Shown one piece after another: positions 51,871 through 61,149 of a DNA stretch of 64,000 nt. The translations under genes were made by a program, and so were the position numbers. This DNA comes from Butyrivibrio sp. (lineage in GTDB: Bacteria; Bacillota; Clostridia; Lachnospirales; Lachnospiraceae): assembly GCA_017535785.1 (NCBI GenBank), contig JAFXTN010000020.1, positions 62,001 to 126,000 on the forward strand. The letters are read 5' to 3'. The notes beneath the pieces are model-generated. The model was not told the DNA's origin. It searched no databases and was given only the letters and a program-made list of their open reading frames with translations. How positions within the stretch are numbered: the first letter of the stretch is position 1; every line of letters starts with the position of its first letter.

Positions 51871-52472
51871 TGAGAAGAAAAATTTTTGCATTAATGCTTA
51901 TTACAATATTAGGACTCACGGGCTGTTCAGAAGTTGCTGGTACAAATTCCAGAACTTTAGGAGGTTCCAAGAGCGTAAATGATGTTTTGGAAGAGCAGAT
52001 GGCGGCTGAAGATGCAGCTAATGCCGGAACTTCCGAAGAGGTTGTTGAAGATTCGAAAACATCAGTACCCGCTGCGGCGACATCAATGCATACTGCAGAA
52101 TATATGGATGATTTCGGAGACACGATCGATCTTACCGGTCAGTCTTCAACAATGACTTATTCAGTTGTTTTCAATATGGTGTTTTATCCTGAGAACTTTG
52201 TCGGAAAGCACGTGAAATTGGAAGGACTGTATTCTGAAATGTATGTCGAGTCGACAGACAAGAGATATTATGCCTGCTTTGTTCCTGACGCTGCTGCATG
52301 CTGCGCACAGGGCATAGAGTTTGAACCTACGGAAGAGTATAAATATCCCGATGATTTCCCTAAGGATAGCGATGAGATCATTGTAGAGGGAGTCTTTGAT
52401 ACATATGATGAAGACGGCGAAGTGTACTGCACACTAAGAGATGCTAAATTCACCAAGAAAGCTGCCAATTAA
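51870..52472 (+). CDS. Lipoprotein with a YcgQ/DUF1980-like OB domain
   Basis: A 200-residue lipoprotein (lipobox LTGC) with a Ser/Ala/Glu-rich linker and a C-terminal beta-barrel-like domain (about 105-195). FVGKHVKLEGLYSEM and ACCAQGIEFEP recall the GK-V---G and CC-D--G-- pattern of the C-terminal domain in YcgQ/DUF1980 proteins, which in Bacillus belong to the zinc (Zur) regulon. This supports a zinc function for the operon, but the similarity was judged by eye. ATG 51870 is better spaced from AAAGGAGG than ATG 51867. Confidence 0.72.
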   Translation: MRRKIFALMLITILGLTGCSEVAGTNSRTLGGSKSVNDVLEEQMAAEDAANAGTSEEVVEDSKTSVPAAATSMHTAEYMDDFGDTIDLTGQSSTMTYSVVFNMVFYPENFVGKHVKLEGLYSEMYVESTDKRYYACFVPDAAACCAQGIEFEPTEEYKYPDDFPKDSDEIIVEGVFDTYDEDGEVYCTLRDAKFTKKAAN

Positions 52473-52481
52473 CGGGAATCG

Positions 52482-54176
52482 TCAAACTCTTAAAGCGATG
52501 CCGAGTTCTTCGTGCATACGCCGTTTGTTTTCATACATACGTTGATCCGCGAGAAGATATACTTCATGTGAATCTTTATCCGGACATTCATGCTTGTAAG
52601 CGTAGCCTGAGGCTACGCTTCTGTGATATTCGGGATAAAGAGCGTTCATGACATTGAGAGCACTGTTCATTCTTCCGATCAGTGCATCGATATCGAGATC
52701 CGAGGCATTTTCAATGATGACAAGGAATTCATCACCGCCGATTCTGGCACAGAGCCCCAATTCCTCAAATGTATTTGTAAGAACTTTGGAAAAGTCTTTT
52801 ATATACTTATCACCCGTGAGGTGTCCGAATTTGTCGTTTATAGGTTTAAGTCCGTTCAGATCGATACTGATTATGCAATAGTCAGTATCTTTTTTATTGA
52901 GATCCAAAAGAGCTTTATCGGACTTAGCTCTGTTTGCCAGGTTGGTGAGGCCGTCAGCGTAAGCAAGACGAGACAATGAAGCATGCTCCTGCCTCTGAGC
53001 GAAGGTTTTTGTTACGTACAAAAGATAATACGCGATCTGGCATATTACAAAGAACAGACAGCCGCCGGCTATAGTTGCTTTGGCGGAGGCAGACGTGATC
53101 TGAGCTTTCTGCGGACCTACGATATAAACGATCAGATGGATGAACTCGGCAACTGTAAAGATAAAGAGTCCGGTCATCTGTATCATTCCGGCTTCGGAGA
53201 TATTTCTTTTGATGAAGCTCTTGACCGTATAGTAGATCACGACAATAAAACCTACGACGCAGTCCACATGATACATAGGTAGTGTCGCTCTTAGGTGTAT
53301 GTTGAAACTGAAATGCAGGATGAACTGGAAAAACGGGATCATGCTGCTGATTATGAAAAACAGGAAAAAGAGCCTTTTCTTTTCCGGCTTTTGTATGTAG
53401 TAAAGAATGATGTAGCAATAGGGTACTATCAGGTATAGTGTAAAGTATTCTATCTGCGTTTCAAGCGGTGCATGGACGAACAATGACAGTACATTGTAGT
53501 AACTAAGAAGCCAGGCGCCCAGGTTGGTACACATAAGTGATGAGTATAGCTGAACTGCGATATCCGGTATTGCAGTCACAAACAAAAGACTCAGCATCAG
53601 GAATACAATACCGAAAACAAAGAGCGCCATACCCGCAGATATGATGAAGATATGAGAATTGATGAAGTCCATTCGAAGCTCGGGAGTTGAGCCCAGGGAA
53701 GGACCGTCAAGAACCGTGAAAGCATCGTTTTCTTCTGCAAGCATCTTGAAGGTGATGTGCTTTCCTGCGTAGTCATTTGGGAGCGTGATGAAGTGGATCG
53801 CCTTTCCGATGAACTTATCTTCGCGATACATATCAAGACCGTATTTATACACGATCTCTCCGTCAACAAAACATTCGAGAGTAGTATATCTGCTTCTGAA
53901 TGAGAGTGCAGGAAAAGGAATGGGCCCAAGATCGGGGAGTGTTTTTGACATGAATATCACATCTCCGTGTTTGAGCTTGGAATCCATAACAGTGTAAAAT
54001 TCCGACATCTTTATGTCATGATAGTTCTCTGTGTTAATGGTTACGTCCCAGCCTTCGTCCAAAAGGGCTATCGGGTATTCGTTGTGAACGGACAGGGCAT
54101 GGTGACAGAGTGTAAAAATAGTGATTGTTATAAGGATGGAAAGGAGTGTGGCGATAACGCGTTTTTTGTGCAGCAT
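52482..54176 (-). CDS. Membrane diguanylate cyclase (GGDEF)
   Basis: A 564-residue protein: one N-terminal helix, an extracellular beta-sandwich of ~140 residues (with LPNDYAGKHITFKM), about seven membrane helices (170-385), and a C-terminal GGDEF domain with an intact GGDEF site at 480-484, so c-di-GMP synthesis is expected. There is no RxxD inhibitory site five residues before GGDEF. It begins one base after the stop of the homologous gene 54178-55938, and the two are surely co-transcribed and arose by duplication. No EAL or PilZ gene is nearby. Confidence 0.9.
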   Translation of the reverse strand: MLHKKRVIATLLSILITITIFTLCHHALSVHNEYPIALLDEGWDVTINTENYHDIKMSEFYTVMDSKLKHGDVIFMSKTLPDLGPIPFPALSFRSRYTTLECFVDGEIVYKYGLDMYREDKFIGKAIHFITLPNDYAGKHITFKMLAEENDAFTVLDGPSLGSTPELRMDFINSHIFIISAGMALFVFGIVFLMLSLLFVTAIPDIAVQLYSSLMCTNLGAWLLSYYNVLSLFVHAPLETQIEYFTLYLIVPYCYIILYYIQKPEKKRLFFLFFIISSMIPFFQFILHFSFNIHLRATLPMYHVDCVVGFIVVIYYTVKSFIKRNISEAGMIQMTGLFIFTVAEFIHLIVYIVGPQKAQITSASAKATIAGGCLFFVICQIAYYLLYVTKTFAQRQEHASLSRLAYADGLTNLANRAKSDKALLDLNKKDTDYCIISIDLNGLKPINDKFGHLTGDKYIKDFSKVLTNTFEELGLCARIGGDEFLVIIENASDLDIDALIGRMNSALNVMNALYPEYHRSVASGYAYKHECPDKDSHEVYLLADQRMYENKRRMHEELGIALRV

Positions 54177-54177
54177 A

Positions 54178-55938
54178 TCACGTACCTCCTTTCAGGATCG
54201 CATTCTTAATAAGGTCATCGTAAAGACGACCGAAAGATTCGTTGTGATGAGCCTTTTTCATGAAGTACATGCGCTTGTCGGCAAGAAGATATACAGAGTG
54301 TGCAGAAGCCGTCAATTTGGGCTTTATCGACTCGCTGTCGGCGTATCCCCATGAAGCTGAGTAACGAAGAGTTGGTTCGTTATCGTTTTTATCGGTCATA
54401 AGATCCGTAAGGAGAGCAAGTCCGTTTTCTGTTCTGGCATTATCGACATAAGGAAGGATGACAATAAACTCGTCTCCGCCCATTCTTCCGATGATGGCAG
54501 CATCAAAAAAGCTCTGTCTTAAAAGATCGGCAAAGCCGCTAAGGAGTTCATCTCCGGCGGCATGACCGTAGTTGTCGTTTGTATATTTCAGATAATCAAG
54601 GTCAAAGCTGATTATTGTGTATTTACCTTTTAAGCTTGCCAGTGTCAATTCGCACTTGGTTCTGTTATACAGTCCTGTAAGAGCGTCTGTGTATGCCAGA
54701 CCTTCAAGCTGTTTTTTGGTTGTCTCTTCGCTGATATATTCTATACAGTGATAGAAGTAGTTAAGAAGAAGGCAGATGGAAAAGAGAAGCGCACCTACGG
54801 TCATAAAATCTATATTTGTGTTGATGTCTTCCATTCCGAAGTATTTGAAGATGTTGTATTTTACAATATCTATTATCGAGAACAAGAGAGTTATTATGAG
54901 TCCGAACAGAAGGACATTTGTGGACATAAATCTCTTGGAAAGATCTTCTTTGTTTGAAATGAATTTTTTAATTGTATTTGCAATGAGGATAGATATGATA
55001 AGTACACCCTCGATTATCGAGAGTATATGAAGCCATGATACAAACGCGCAGATGTGGCAGATGTTGAGTAAATGCATTGTCGCTGTTCCTATAACAAACA
55101 ACACGTTAAATATAAGAACAATGTATCCGAGATATTTTTGGTCGAGCTGATTGGCTGCAAGGACAAATGCCAGTATGGTACCCGGGATCATGAACAGAGC
55201 CAGGTACTCAATAAATGAAAATAATTCCTGCTTATCAGAAATCTGTGAAAAGAGATCGTTAAAGCAAAGAACATATAAGCCTAAGATCAAAGTGACAAAG
55301 GCACTGAATATAATGCTGTAATCATGGTAGTTGTAGAAGATGATGTACGGTGCAAGGACCAGTGTAAGGAAGCCGAAAACGCACATGAATACACCGACAA
55401 CAAGAGGAAGACGATGTCTTTGCAAAAGAGTCATCGAGATATCTTCGCAGTCTCCCAATGTGATCGGATAAAGGCCGGAGAAAGCATTGTTCTCATAAGA
55501 TTTGATGACAATACGAATTTCCTTGCCGGCGTAATTGTCGGGAAGGGGGATATAGTTTTGAACCTTTGGGATCATCTTGTTCTTATCGGCATAGTCTTTT
55601 CCGTAAGAATAGATCTTCTTTCCGCCAACATATACATCAACGGTAGAAAGGATAGAACGGAAGTGTAATGTTGCGGGATTGATATCAGTGCGGGGAAGAG
55701 TGTTTTCTAAAGTGATGGTGTCGTATTTGTTCATTATGTCAATGCTTGTGGTTGACAGATGATCGACAGAATAAGATGAATCGCCACGATAAATAGTCCA
55801 GCCTTCTTCAAGCTGAACTATAGGATGTCTGTTTGGAGTGTTGTGTTTATCTCCACCTAGGAAGATAACTGCGGCAGCCGTTATAGCGATCGCCAGGATC
55901 GATAACACAGCTGCCTGCATCCTTGTTCTGATTTTCAA
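54178..55938 (-). CDS. Membrane diguanylate cyclase (GGDEF), first of a tandem pair
   Basis: A 586-residue paralogue of the next gene, with the same order: N-terminal helix, extracellular domain (LEEGWTIYRG, VGGKKIYSYGKDY, LPDNYAGKEIRI), seven-helix sensor block and GGDEF at 487-491 within GRMGGDEFIV. The I-site RxxD is absent. A TTG start at 55938 is proposed because AAAGGAG lies at ideal distance; ATG 55920 is the alternative. The external domain resembles the carbohydrate-binding-like part of 7TMR-DISM receptors, so an extracellular sugar or wall fragment may be the cue. Confidence 0.88.
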   Translation of the reverse strand: MKIRTRMQAAVLSILAIAITAAAVIFLGGDKHNTPNRHPIVQLEEGWTIYRGDSSYSVDHLSTTSIDIMNKYDTITLENTLPRTDINPATLHFRSILSTVDVYVGGKKIYSYGKDYADKNKMIPKVQNYIPLPDNYAGKEIRIVIKSYENNAFSGLYPITLGDCEDISMTLLQRHRLPLVVGVFMCVFGFLTLVLAPYIIFYNYHDYSIIFSAFVTLILGLYVLCFNDLFSQISDKQELFSFIEYLALFMIPGTILAFVLAANQLDQKYLGYIVLIFNVLFVIGTATMHLLNICHICAFVSWLHILSIIEGVLIISILIANTIKKFISNKEDLSKRFMSTNVLLFGLIITLLFSIIDIVKYNIFKYFGMEDINTNIDFMTVGALLFSICLLLNYFYHCIEYISEETTKKQLEGLAYTDALTGLYNRTKCELTLASLKGKYTIISFDLDYLKYTNDNYGHAAGDELLSGFADLLRQSFFDAAIIGRMGGDEFIVILPYVDNARTENGLALLTDLMTDKNDNEPTLRYSASWGYADSESIKPKLTASAHSVYLLADKRMYFMKKAHHNESFGRLYDDLIKNAILKGGT

Positions 55939-56019
55939 AGACGCTCCTTTCGTGCTACATAATAAGTATAGCTCAAAAGAGAATGCTTTGACAGTATTTA
56001 GATAATAAAGAAATGATAA

Positions 56020-56889
56020 TTAGAAATGTCCGTGGCTTCCGCCGTGAGAGTGTCCGGAGCTCGATACGTGGATCGAACTTCCTCCGTGGGAGCCGCCTCT
56101 GCTACCGCTACTTTCGGTCTGCCTTAGATGACGTGCAAGATGGCGGCGAACAAATATGTCTGTATGTCTGCTCACGACGAGTCCGTCATGAGATCTGTAA
56201 TCATTGGCAGCAGGCTTACTGTGCACGGTCTTTAAGTGTGAAGCCATGATGGCTATCGGTATGATACCGATGATGCAACCGGCTCCGAGACTTATGATGA
56301 TGAGTCTTATATAATCCTGTTTGGTAAGCGGAGCTCTGTAGTCTACATCATACGGAGTTCCTTTGGAATAGAGATCGAGATAATAGTCGGATACCTCAAT
56401 GTATTTAACGAATGCATCGTAATAGGAGTTGGTCTTGAGGTAGGGGATGATCTTGTCCATCATTTCATCCTGACCGTAATCGGTGAAGGCGTTAATGGCA
56501 TCTCCTGAGGTGCTTATAGCCCACTCCCTGTCTTCCATACTGAGCATGAAAAGAGCACCGCTTTCGTTATAGTCTGCTCCAAAACCGTTGTAATCAAAGT
56601 AGTCATCAGCGAAATCCTGGATAGGACCTGTGTGAGATTTTACGGTGAGTATACATATGTTACTCTTTCTTTTTTCACTCAGTGCATCCAGTCTATTTTC
56701 GATATCTTTTTCCTGCTCGGGATTCAAAAGATCCGCATTATCAAGGAGCCTTGGCTTCTGTCTGGTTGAAGGCACGTTATAGCTGTCCCAGAGATCGGAA
56801 GCATAAGCTGTCTCAACGCAGAATAAGCTAAGGAAGGTCGCCAAAAAGGCGATCGCTATTATTTTTTGAAAGTGTTTGTATTTTTTCAT
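56020..56889 (-). CDS. TPM-domain membrane protein, YdjH/YgcG-like
   Basis: A 289-residue protein: signal peptide to about residue 30, a TPM domain (about 45-180, with LLNPEQEKDIENRLDAL and DREWAIST), a membrane helix (about 195-218) and a Gly/Ser/His-rich tail (GSHGGSS, SGHSHGGSHGHF). TPM domains sit outside the membrane; the His-rich tail would be cytoplasmic and could bind metal. It follows the zinc-ribbon gene and SPFH gene on the same strand, the arrangement of ydjG-ydjH-ydjI in Bacillus. Confidence 0.87.
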   Translation of the reverse strand: MKKYKHFQKIIAIAFLATFLSLFCVETAYASDLWDSYNVPSTRQKPRLLDNADLLNPEQEKDIENRLDALSEKRKSNICILTVKSHTGPIQDFADDYFDYNGFGADYNESGALFMLSMEDREWAISTSGDAINAFTDYGQDEMMDKIIPYLKTNSYYDAFVKYIEVSDYYLDLYSKGTPYDVDYRAPLTKQDYIRLIIISLGAGCIIGIIPIAIMASHLKTVHSKPAANDYRSHDGLVVSRHTDIFVRRHLARHLRQTESSGSRGGSHGGSSIHVSSSGHSHGGSHGHF

Positions 56890-56912
56890 ATTGATAATCG
56901 TTCCGTTGTTGG

Positions 56913-57974
56913 TCAGAGTACGAAGCCCAAAACAAAGAAAATGAGGGCGGCGGAGATAAGTGAGATCGGAATGAAATACTTTAGCGCCTGCATAGGACTA
57001 AAGGGAAGATCTCCGACAAATCTGCCGTTCTGACCGTTCATTGCAAAGATATAATGCTTGCCGCTCCAAGTGGTGCTTAGCATATACACGGGATATAGCG
57101 CGTACTTGTAAGATGAGTTTACTGTTTGGCAGTCCTCTCTCTGAACTCTTACGGAAGAGTATCCGGAGACTGTACTTCTAAAGTCAGCTGCTGTAGTTGT
57201 GCCCATTCTTCTAAGAGCGTGAGGTTCACACTCTTTGGCTTCCACGTTATATTTGTTGGCAAAAAAGCCTGCGAGATATCCCATATTGAAAGGAACTGCC
57301 TTGTCATAGTCAAACGGTTCGAGAGATTCCATGAGATCGTCAGGCATCTCCTTGGATCCGTCTGCGGGCACTCTTTCAAAAGACTCCGTACCTTCGCGTG
57401 TTACGCTGTAGTACTTGGTCTCTGTGTAATTATATCTTGCATCGCTCCATGATCTGATTTTGGTGGCTTCATATAAGCCCGAGAAACTTTCTTTTGCATC
57501 AAAAAGCCAAAAGGGTACATATACACCCTTTATCTCATCGATGTGATTCTCCTCAAGAAAGACCTTGGGTACCAATCTCTTGGATTTGACGAAATTGGTG
57601 TAGATATTTACTGCATCTTCCTTGGTCTTCTGGAAAGGAATGATGTAATCGGGTTTAAACTCACCCGTAAATTTTTCTTTTACAACGATGTTGTTGTTAC
57701 AGAAGGGACATTTTGTCGATCCCAAAGACTCCGTTGCGAGGATCTCGCCTCCGCAGGAACCGCATGAGTATACATATAAAGGCTCGCTCGGAGTGTTTCC
57801 ATCTTCCGGCGCGGGGGATTCAACTGCTTCTCCCGAAGAAGAGGAGTTTTGATTGGCAACAAAATCTTTTACATCATATTCTGAATCACAATATGGGCAT
57901 CTTAGCTTTTGTGTATGCGGGTTAAATTCCATTGCCCCGCCACAGGCGGGGCATTCATATTCTTGTAAAGCCAT
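56913..57974 (-). CDS. Zinc-ribbon membrane protein, YdjG-like
   Basis: A 353-residue protein with two N-terminal zinc ribbons (CPACGG...CPYCDS at about 8-31 and CGSCGG...CPFCNN at about 71-93), a large soluble domain (about 105-315) with VYVPFWLFDAKESFSGLYEA, and a C-terminal membrane helix (about 333-353). This is the YdjG pattern; in B. subtilis YdjG and the SPFH protein YdjI recruit PspA to the membrane. AGAGGATATT precedes the ATG. It is flanked by the ydjI-like and ydjH-like genes. Confidence 0.86.
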   Translation of the reverse strand: MALQEYECPACGGAMEFNPHTQKLRCPYCDSEYDVKDFVANQNSSSSGEAVESPAPEDGNTPSEPLYVYSCGSCGGEILATESLGSTKCPFCNNNIVVKEKFTGEFKPDYIIPFQKTKEDAVNIYTNFVKSKRLVPKVFLEENHIDEIKGVYVPFWLFDAKESFSGLYEATKIRSWSDARYNYTETKYYSVTREGTESFERVPADGSKEMPDDLMESLEPFDYDKAVPFNMGYLAGFFANKYNVEAKECEPHALRRMGTTTAADFRSTVSGYSSVRVQREDCQTVNSSYKYALYPVYMLSTTWSGKHYIFAMNGQNGRFVGDLPFSPMQALKYFIPISLISAALIFFVLGFVL

Positions 57975-57988
57975 AATATCCTCTATGA

Positions 57989-59101
57989 TCAGTTGGCGGG
58001 TCTGGCTGCACCGCAGTTAGGGCAGAAGTTTCCTGTGTTAACGTTTCCGCATGAACATGTCCATGTGCCTGCGTTCTGTGCAGGAGCTGCCTGAGCGGCA
58101 CCCATGTTAAAGAGCTGATTGGGGTTCATTCCGCCTGCCTGCTGAGCCATGTTCATTCCTGCAAATGCCATCATAGGGCCTGCAGATGTATTCTTAGCTG
58201 CATCCTGCATAGCCTGAGCCTGAGCGCCTGCGAGTGTTGCTGCTGCCATGTTGGGATTGCGAAGAGCGCCGGCCTTCTGGAGCTCTTTGATAGTCTTTTC
58301 ATCTTCTTCGTCAGCTACTACAGAGCTGATTCCAAAGCTTGAGATCTTGATTCCGTAGAAGTCGTCCCACTTATCTGAAAGTACTTCGTTGAGTGCGTTT
58401 GCGATCTCGGTTGTGTGTCCGGGAAGAGCACTGTAACGGATGCCCATCTCTGAGATCTTTGCAAATGCAGGCTGAAGAGCTGTAAGGAGCTCGCTCTTAA
58501 GCTGAGAGTCGATCTTATCTCTTCTGAATTCACCTGCTACATTTCCGCAAATGTTCTTGTAGAAGAGTACGGGATCGATAACACGATAGCTGTACTCACC
58601 GTGGCACTTGATGCTTACGTCCATATCAAGTCCGATATTTGTATCAACTACTCGGAAAGGGATCGGATTAACTGTTCCGTATTTGTTTCCGAGGATTTCT
58701 TTTGTATTTATGAAATAAACTCGCTGATCCTTGGCAGCGTCTCCGCCGAAGCCGAGTCTTTTGCCGAACTGCTTAAAGCTGTTAACGATGGCTTCTCCGA
58801 GATCTCCGTAGAAGATAGAAGGCTCGCTTGATGTATCGTATACGAATTCACCTGCCTCAGCGCAGATCTCAGTGATCTGTCCCTGATCGACAAGGATCAT
58901 ACACTGTCCTTCGTTGACAGCTATGATAGAGCCATCTGAAATGACATTTTCATTTCCTTTCTTATTTGATCCTCTACCCGCCTTTTTCTCGCCCTTTACA
59001 AGAAGAACGTCATTTGAAAGTGCGGGACAGTAAAAGTATTCCCTCCATTGATCTGCAAGCACGCTTCCGCCTGCTGCCATTGCTGCATGAATAAGCCCCA
59101 T
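57989..59101 (-). CDS. SPFH-domain protein, YdjI-like, with C-terminal zinc ribbon
   Basis: A 370-residue protein: WREYFYCPALSNDVLLVKG at the start and the SPFH/band-7 core (about 35-265), an Ala/Gln/Met-rich linker (about 290-345), then a zinc ribbon with CSCGNVNTGNFCPNCG at the end. The family (annotated as virion core protein/SPFH) forms membrane-associated assemblies. GAAAGGAGATAGTT sets the start. It is first in the three-gene minus-strand operon. No PspA gene is in the window, although YdjI normally works with it. Confidence 0.9.
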   Translation of the reverse strand: MGLIHAAMAAGGSVLADQWREYFYCPALSNDVLLVKGEKKAGRGSNKKGNENVISDGSIIAVNEGQCMILVDQGQITEICAEAGEFVYDTSSEPSIFYGDLGEAIVNSFKQFGKRLGFGGDAAKDQRVYFINTKEILGNKYGTVNPIPFRVVDTNIGLDMDVSIKCHGEYSYRVIDPVLFYKNICGNVAGEFRRDKIDSQLKSELLTALQPAFAKISEMGIRYSALPGHTTEIANALNEVLSDKWDDFYGIKISSFGISSVVADEEDEKTIKELQKAGALRNPNMAAATLAGAQAQAMQDAAKNTSAGPMMAFAGMNMAQQAGGMNPNQLFNMGAAQAAPAQNAGTWTCSCGNVNTGNFCPNCGAARPAN

Positions 59102-59252
59102 AACTATCTCCTTTCATAACCATATATTTTCTAGGTTTAAGTCGGTCTGTTACCGATATTATCTATTTTCGCACATTTGTATTTAAAAAACCACAACGGA
59201 GCAAAAAAATATGACCTTTGTGATATCATTATGTTTAGTGGGTGAAGGTGCC

Positions 59253-60800
59253 GTGAAAAAAATAAAACTTAAGATAAATCACAAAAACAAAATTCATACC
59301 ATAGAGACCTTTAAAGGCAAGTTTCTCAAGGATGTTTCGGAAGCGGAAGGAATACCCTTTTCTTTTCCGTGCGGCGGAAACGGCAGATGCGGAAAATGTA
59401 TGGTGAGATTCATAAGCGGCGCGCCCAGACCGACTGCAGCCGACATGACTTATATCCGGGAAAAAGAGCTTTCGGAGGGCTATAGGCTCCTTTGCAGGTG
59501 CGTACTTGAAAACGACTGCGAGGTGAGTATCAATGATAGCGCAGACGAGGATGGTATCGTTGCTGAGAGCGTTGATATAAACTCTTTTGACAAGAATGTA
59601 AAAGAGCGTGACTTTGACAGCTACGGTATCGCGGTTGATATAGGAACAACTACGATAGCGGCGGCGCTTCTTGGAGTAAACAAAAGCGGGGAGCACGCAG
59701 TTATTGATACGGCGTCCACAGTAAACCATCAGAGGAAGTACGGCGATGATGTTATATCCAGGATTGCCTATGCATCTGATGAAGAGGGGCTTAAGAGGCT
59801 TAATGAGATAGTTGTTTCGGATGTAAAAGAGCTTGTGGATAAGCTGAGCGCAGGTATTAAGAGCGAGATCGCAGGGCTGGTCGTAACCGGAAACACTACA
59901 ATGCTCCACATTTTTAGGAATATAAACGTTGAGAGTCTCGGAAGATATCCGTACGAGACCACAGGTCTTGATATAGAGAAACGAAGTATGTACGGGATCA
60001 ATACAGTGATCATGCCGGGATTTACGGCATTTGTCGGCGCGGATATCCTATCGGGCGTGTACTTTACGGATCTTATGAAGGAGGGGGAAAAGAGCCTTCT
60101 TCTCGATCTCGGTACAAACGGCGAGATGGCATATTATAACGGAAAAGAGCTTAAGATATGCTCTACGGCTGCAGGCCCTGTGTTTGAAGGCGGAACGATC
60201 TCCTGCGGAGTTGCATCTGTTCCGGGCGCGATATCGCATATCAGGATAAATGAAGCAGGTCACAAAGTAAGCTATGAGACGATAGGCGGTAAAGCTCCTA
60301 TAGGTCTGTGCGGAACAGGAGTGATGGAAGCCGTTTCAGAGCTTGTAAGAGTGGGAGTGATCTCTTCGGACGGGCTTCTTTCAGATGAATATTTTGATGA
60401 GGGCTTTCCTATCACAGAAGATAAGAAGGTCAGCTTAAAGCAGGAAGATATAAGAAATGTCCAGCTCGCAAAAGCGGCTGTAAATTCAGGTATAAGACAG
60501 CTTCTTTCAGGAGAAGTACCTGACAGGGTTTGCATTTCGGGCGGTTTTGGAACAAACATTGACTATGACGCGATAAGACCTCTTAAGCTCTTCCCCGATA
60601 CGGTTGAAGGAAACTGCGTAGGTGCAGGTAACACGGCACTAAAGGGAGCACTTAAGTATCTTGCGGCTTCTCTTTCGGGAGACGACAGAGTTTCGGAGGA
60701 GACAGCTCTTTTGACCAAGATAAAAGAGTCTGCGACTGAACTAATCCTTGCAAATAAGGATGATTTTGATGATACTTTTGTTGAGGCGATGAATTTTTGA
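59253..60800 (+). CDS. [2Fe-2S] ferredoxin-ASKHA activator (RACE/DUF4445-like)
   Basis: A 515-residue protein. The N-terminal ferredoxin has Cys40, Cys46, Cys49 and Cys81 (PCGGNGRCGKCM, RLLCRC); the rest is the ASKHA ATPase/DUF4445 part with AVDIGTTTIAAAL, DLGTNGE and SGGFGTNID. Such proteins use ATP to drive low-potential electrons to corrinoid or other radical-type enzymes (RamA/RACE-like). GTG 59253 is chosen from GAAGGTG and family length; ATG 59211 would add 14 odd residues. It lies 16 bases ahead of the cupin gene. The target enzyme is unknown. Confidence 0.88.
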   Translation: MKKIKLKINHKNKIHTIETFKGKFLKDVSEAEGIPFSFPCGGNGRCGKCMVRFISGAPRPTAADMTYIREKELSEGYRLLCRCVLENDCEVSINDSADEDGIVAESVDINSFDKNVKERDFDSYGIAVDIGTTTIAAALLGVNKSGEHAVIDTASTVNHQRKYGDDVISRIAYASDEEGLKRLNEIVVSDVKELVDKLSAGIKSEIAGLVVTGNTTMLHIFRNINVESLGRYPYETTGLDIEKRSMYGINTVIMPGFTAFVGADILSGVYFTDLMKEGEKSLLLDLGTNGEMAYYNGKELKICSTAAGPVFEGGTISCGVASVPGAISHIRINEAGHKVSYETIGGKAPIGLCGTGVMEAVSELVRVGVISSDGLLSDEYFDEGFPITEDKKVSLKQEDIRNVQLAKAAVNSGIRQLLSGEVPDRVCISGGFGTNIDYDAIRPLKLFPDTVEGNCVGAGNTALKGALKYLAASLSGDDRVSEETALLTKIKESATELILANKDDFDDTFVEAMNF

Positions 60801-60816
60801 GCCCGGAGGATTTATT

Positions 60817-61149
60817 ATGATAGATGACAGATGGGTGTTTTATAAGGATGTTGAAGCCAAGGACATGGGCGGCGGAGTGACGAGACGTGTTCTTGCTTAC
60901 AGTAAGGATCTTATGTGTGTCGAGAACTCTTTTGAAAAGGGGGCGATCGGCGCGCTTCACCATCATCCGCACACGCAGATAACTTATATTGTGAGCGGAG
61001 CGTTTGAATTTGAGATTGACGGTGTCAAAAAGATTGTAAGAGCGGGAGATACGATGCTTAAGACAAATGATGTCGTGCATGGCTGTGTCTGCCTTGAAAA
61101 GGGAGTACTTTTGGACATCTTTAATCCGATGAGAGAGGATTTTGTATGA
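60817..61149 (+). CDS. Single-domain cupin
   Basis: A 110-residue cupin. The metal motif 1 is GALHHHPHTQITYIVSG (about 46-62), with His-x-His and Gln as ligands, and motif 2 is AGDTMLKTNDVVHG with the last His. It is of the small sugar-/oxalate-type cupin group; substrate unknown. Its stop overlaps the start of the DUF6472-like gene (ATGA). Confidence 0.88.
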   Translation: MIDDRWVFYKDVEAKDMGGGVTRRVLAYSKDLMCVENSFEKGAIGALHHHPHTQITYIVSGAFEFEIDGVKKIVRAGDTMLKTNDVVHGCVCLEKGVLLDIFNPMREDFV

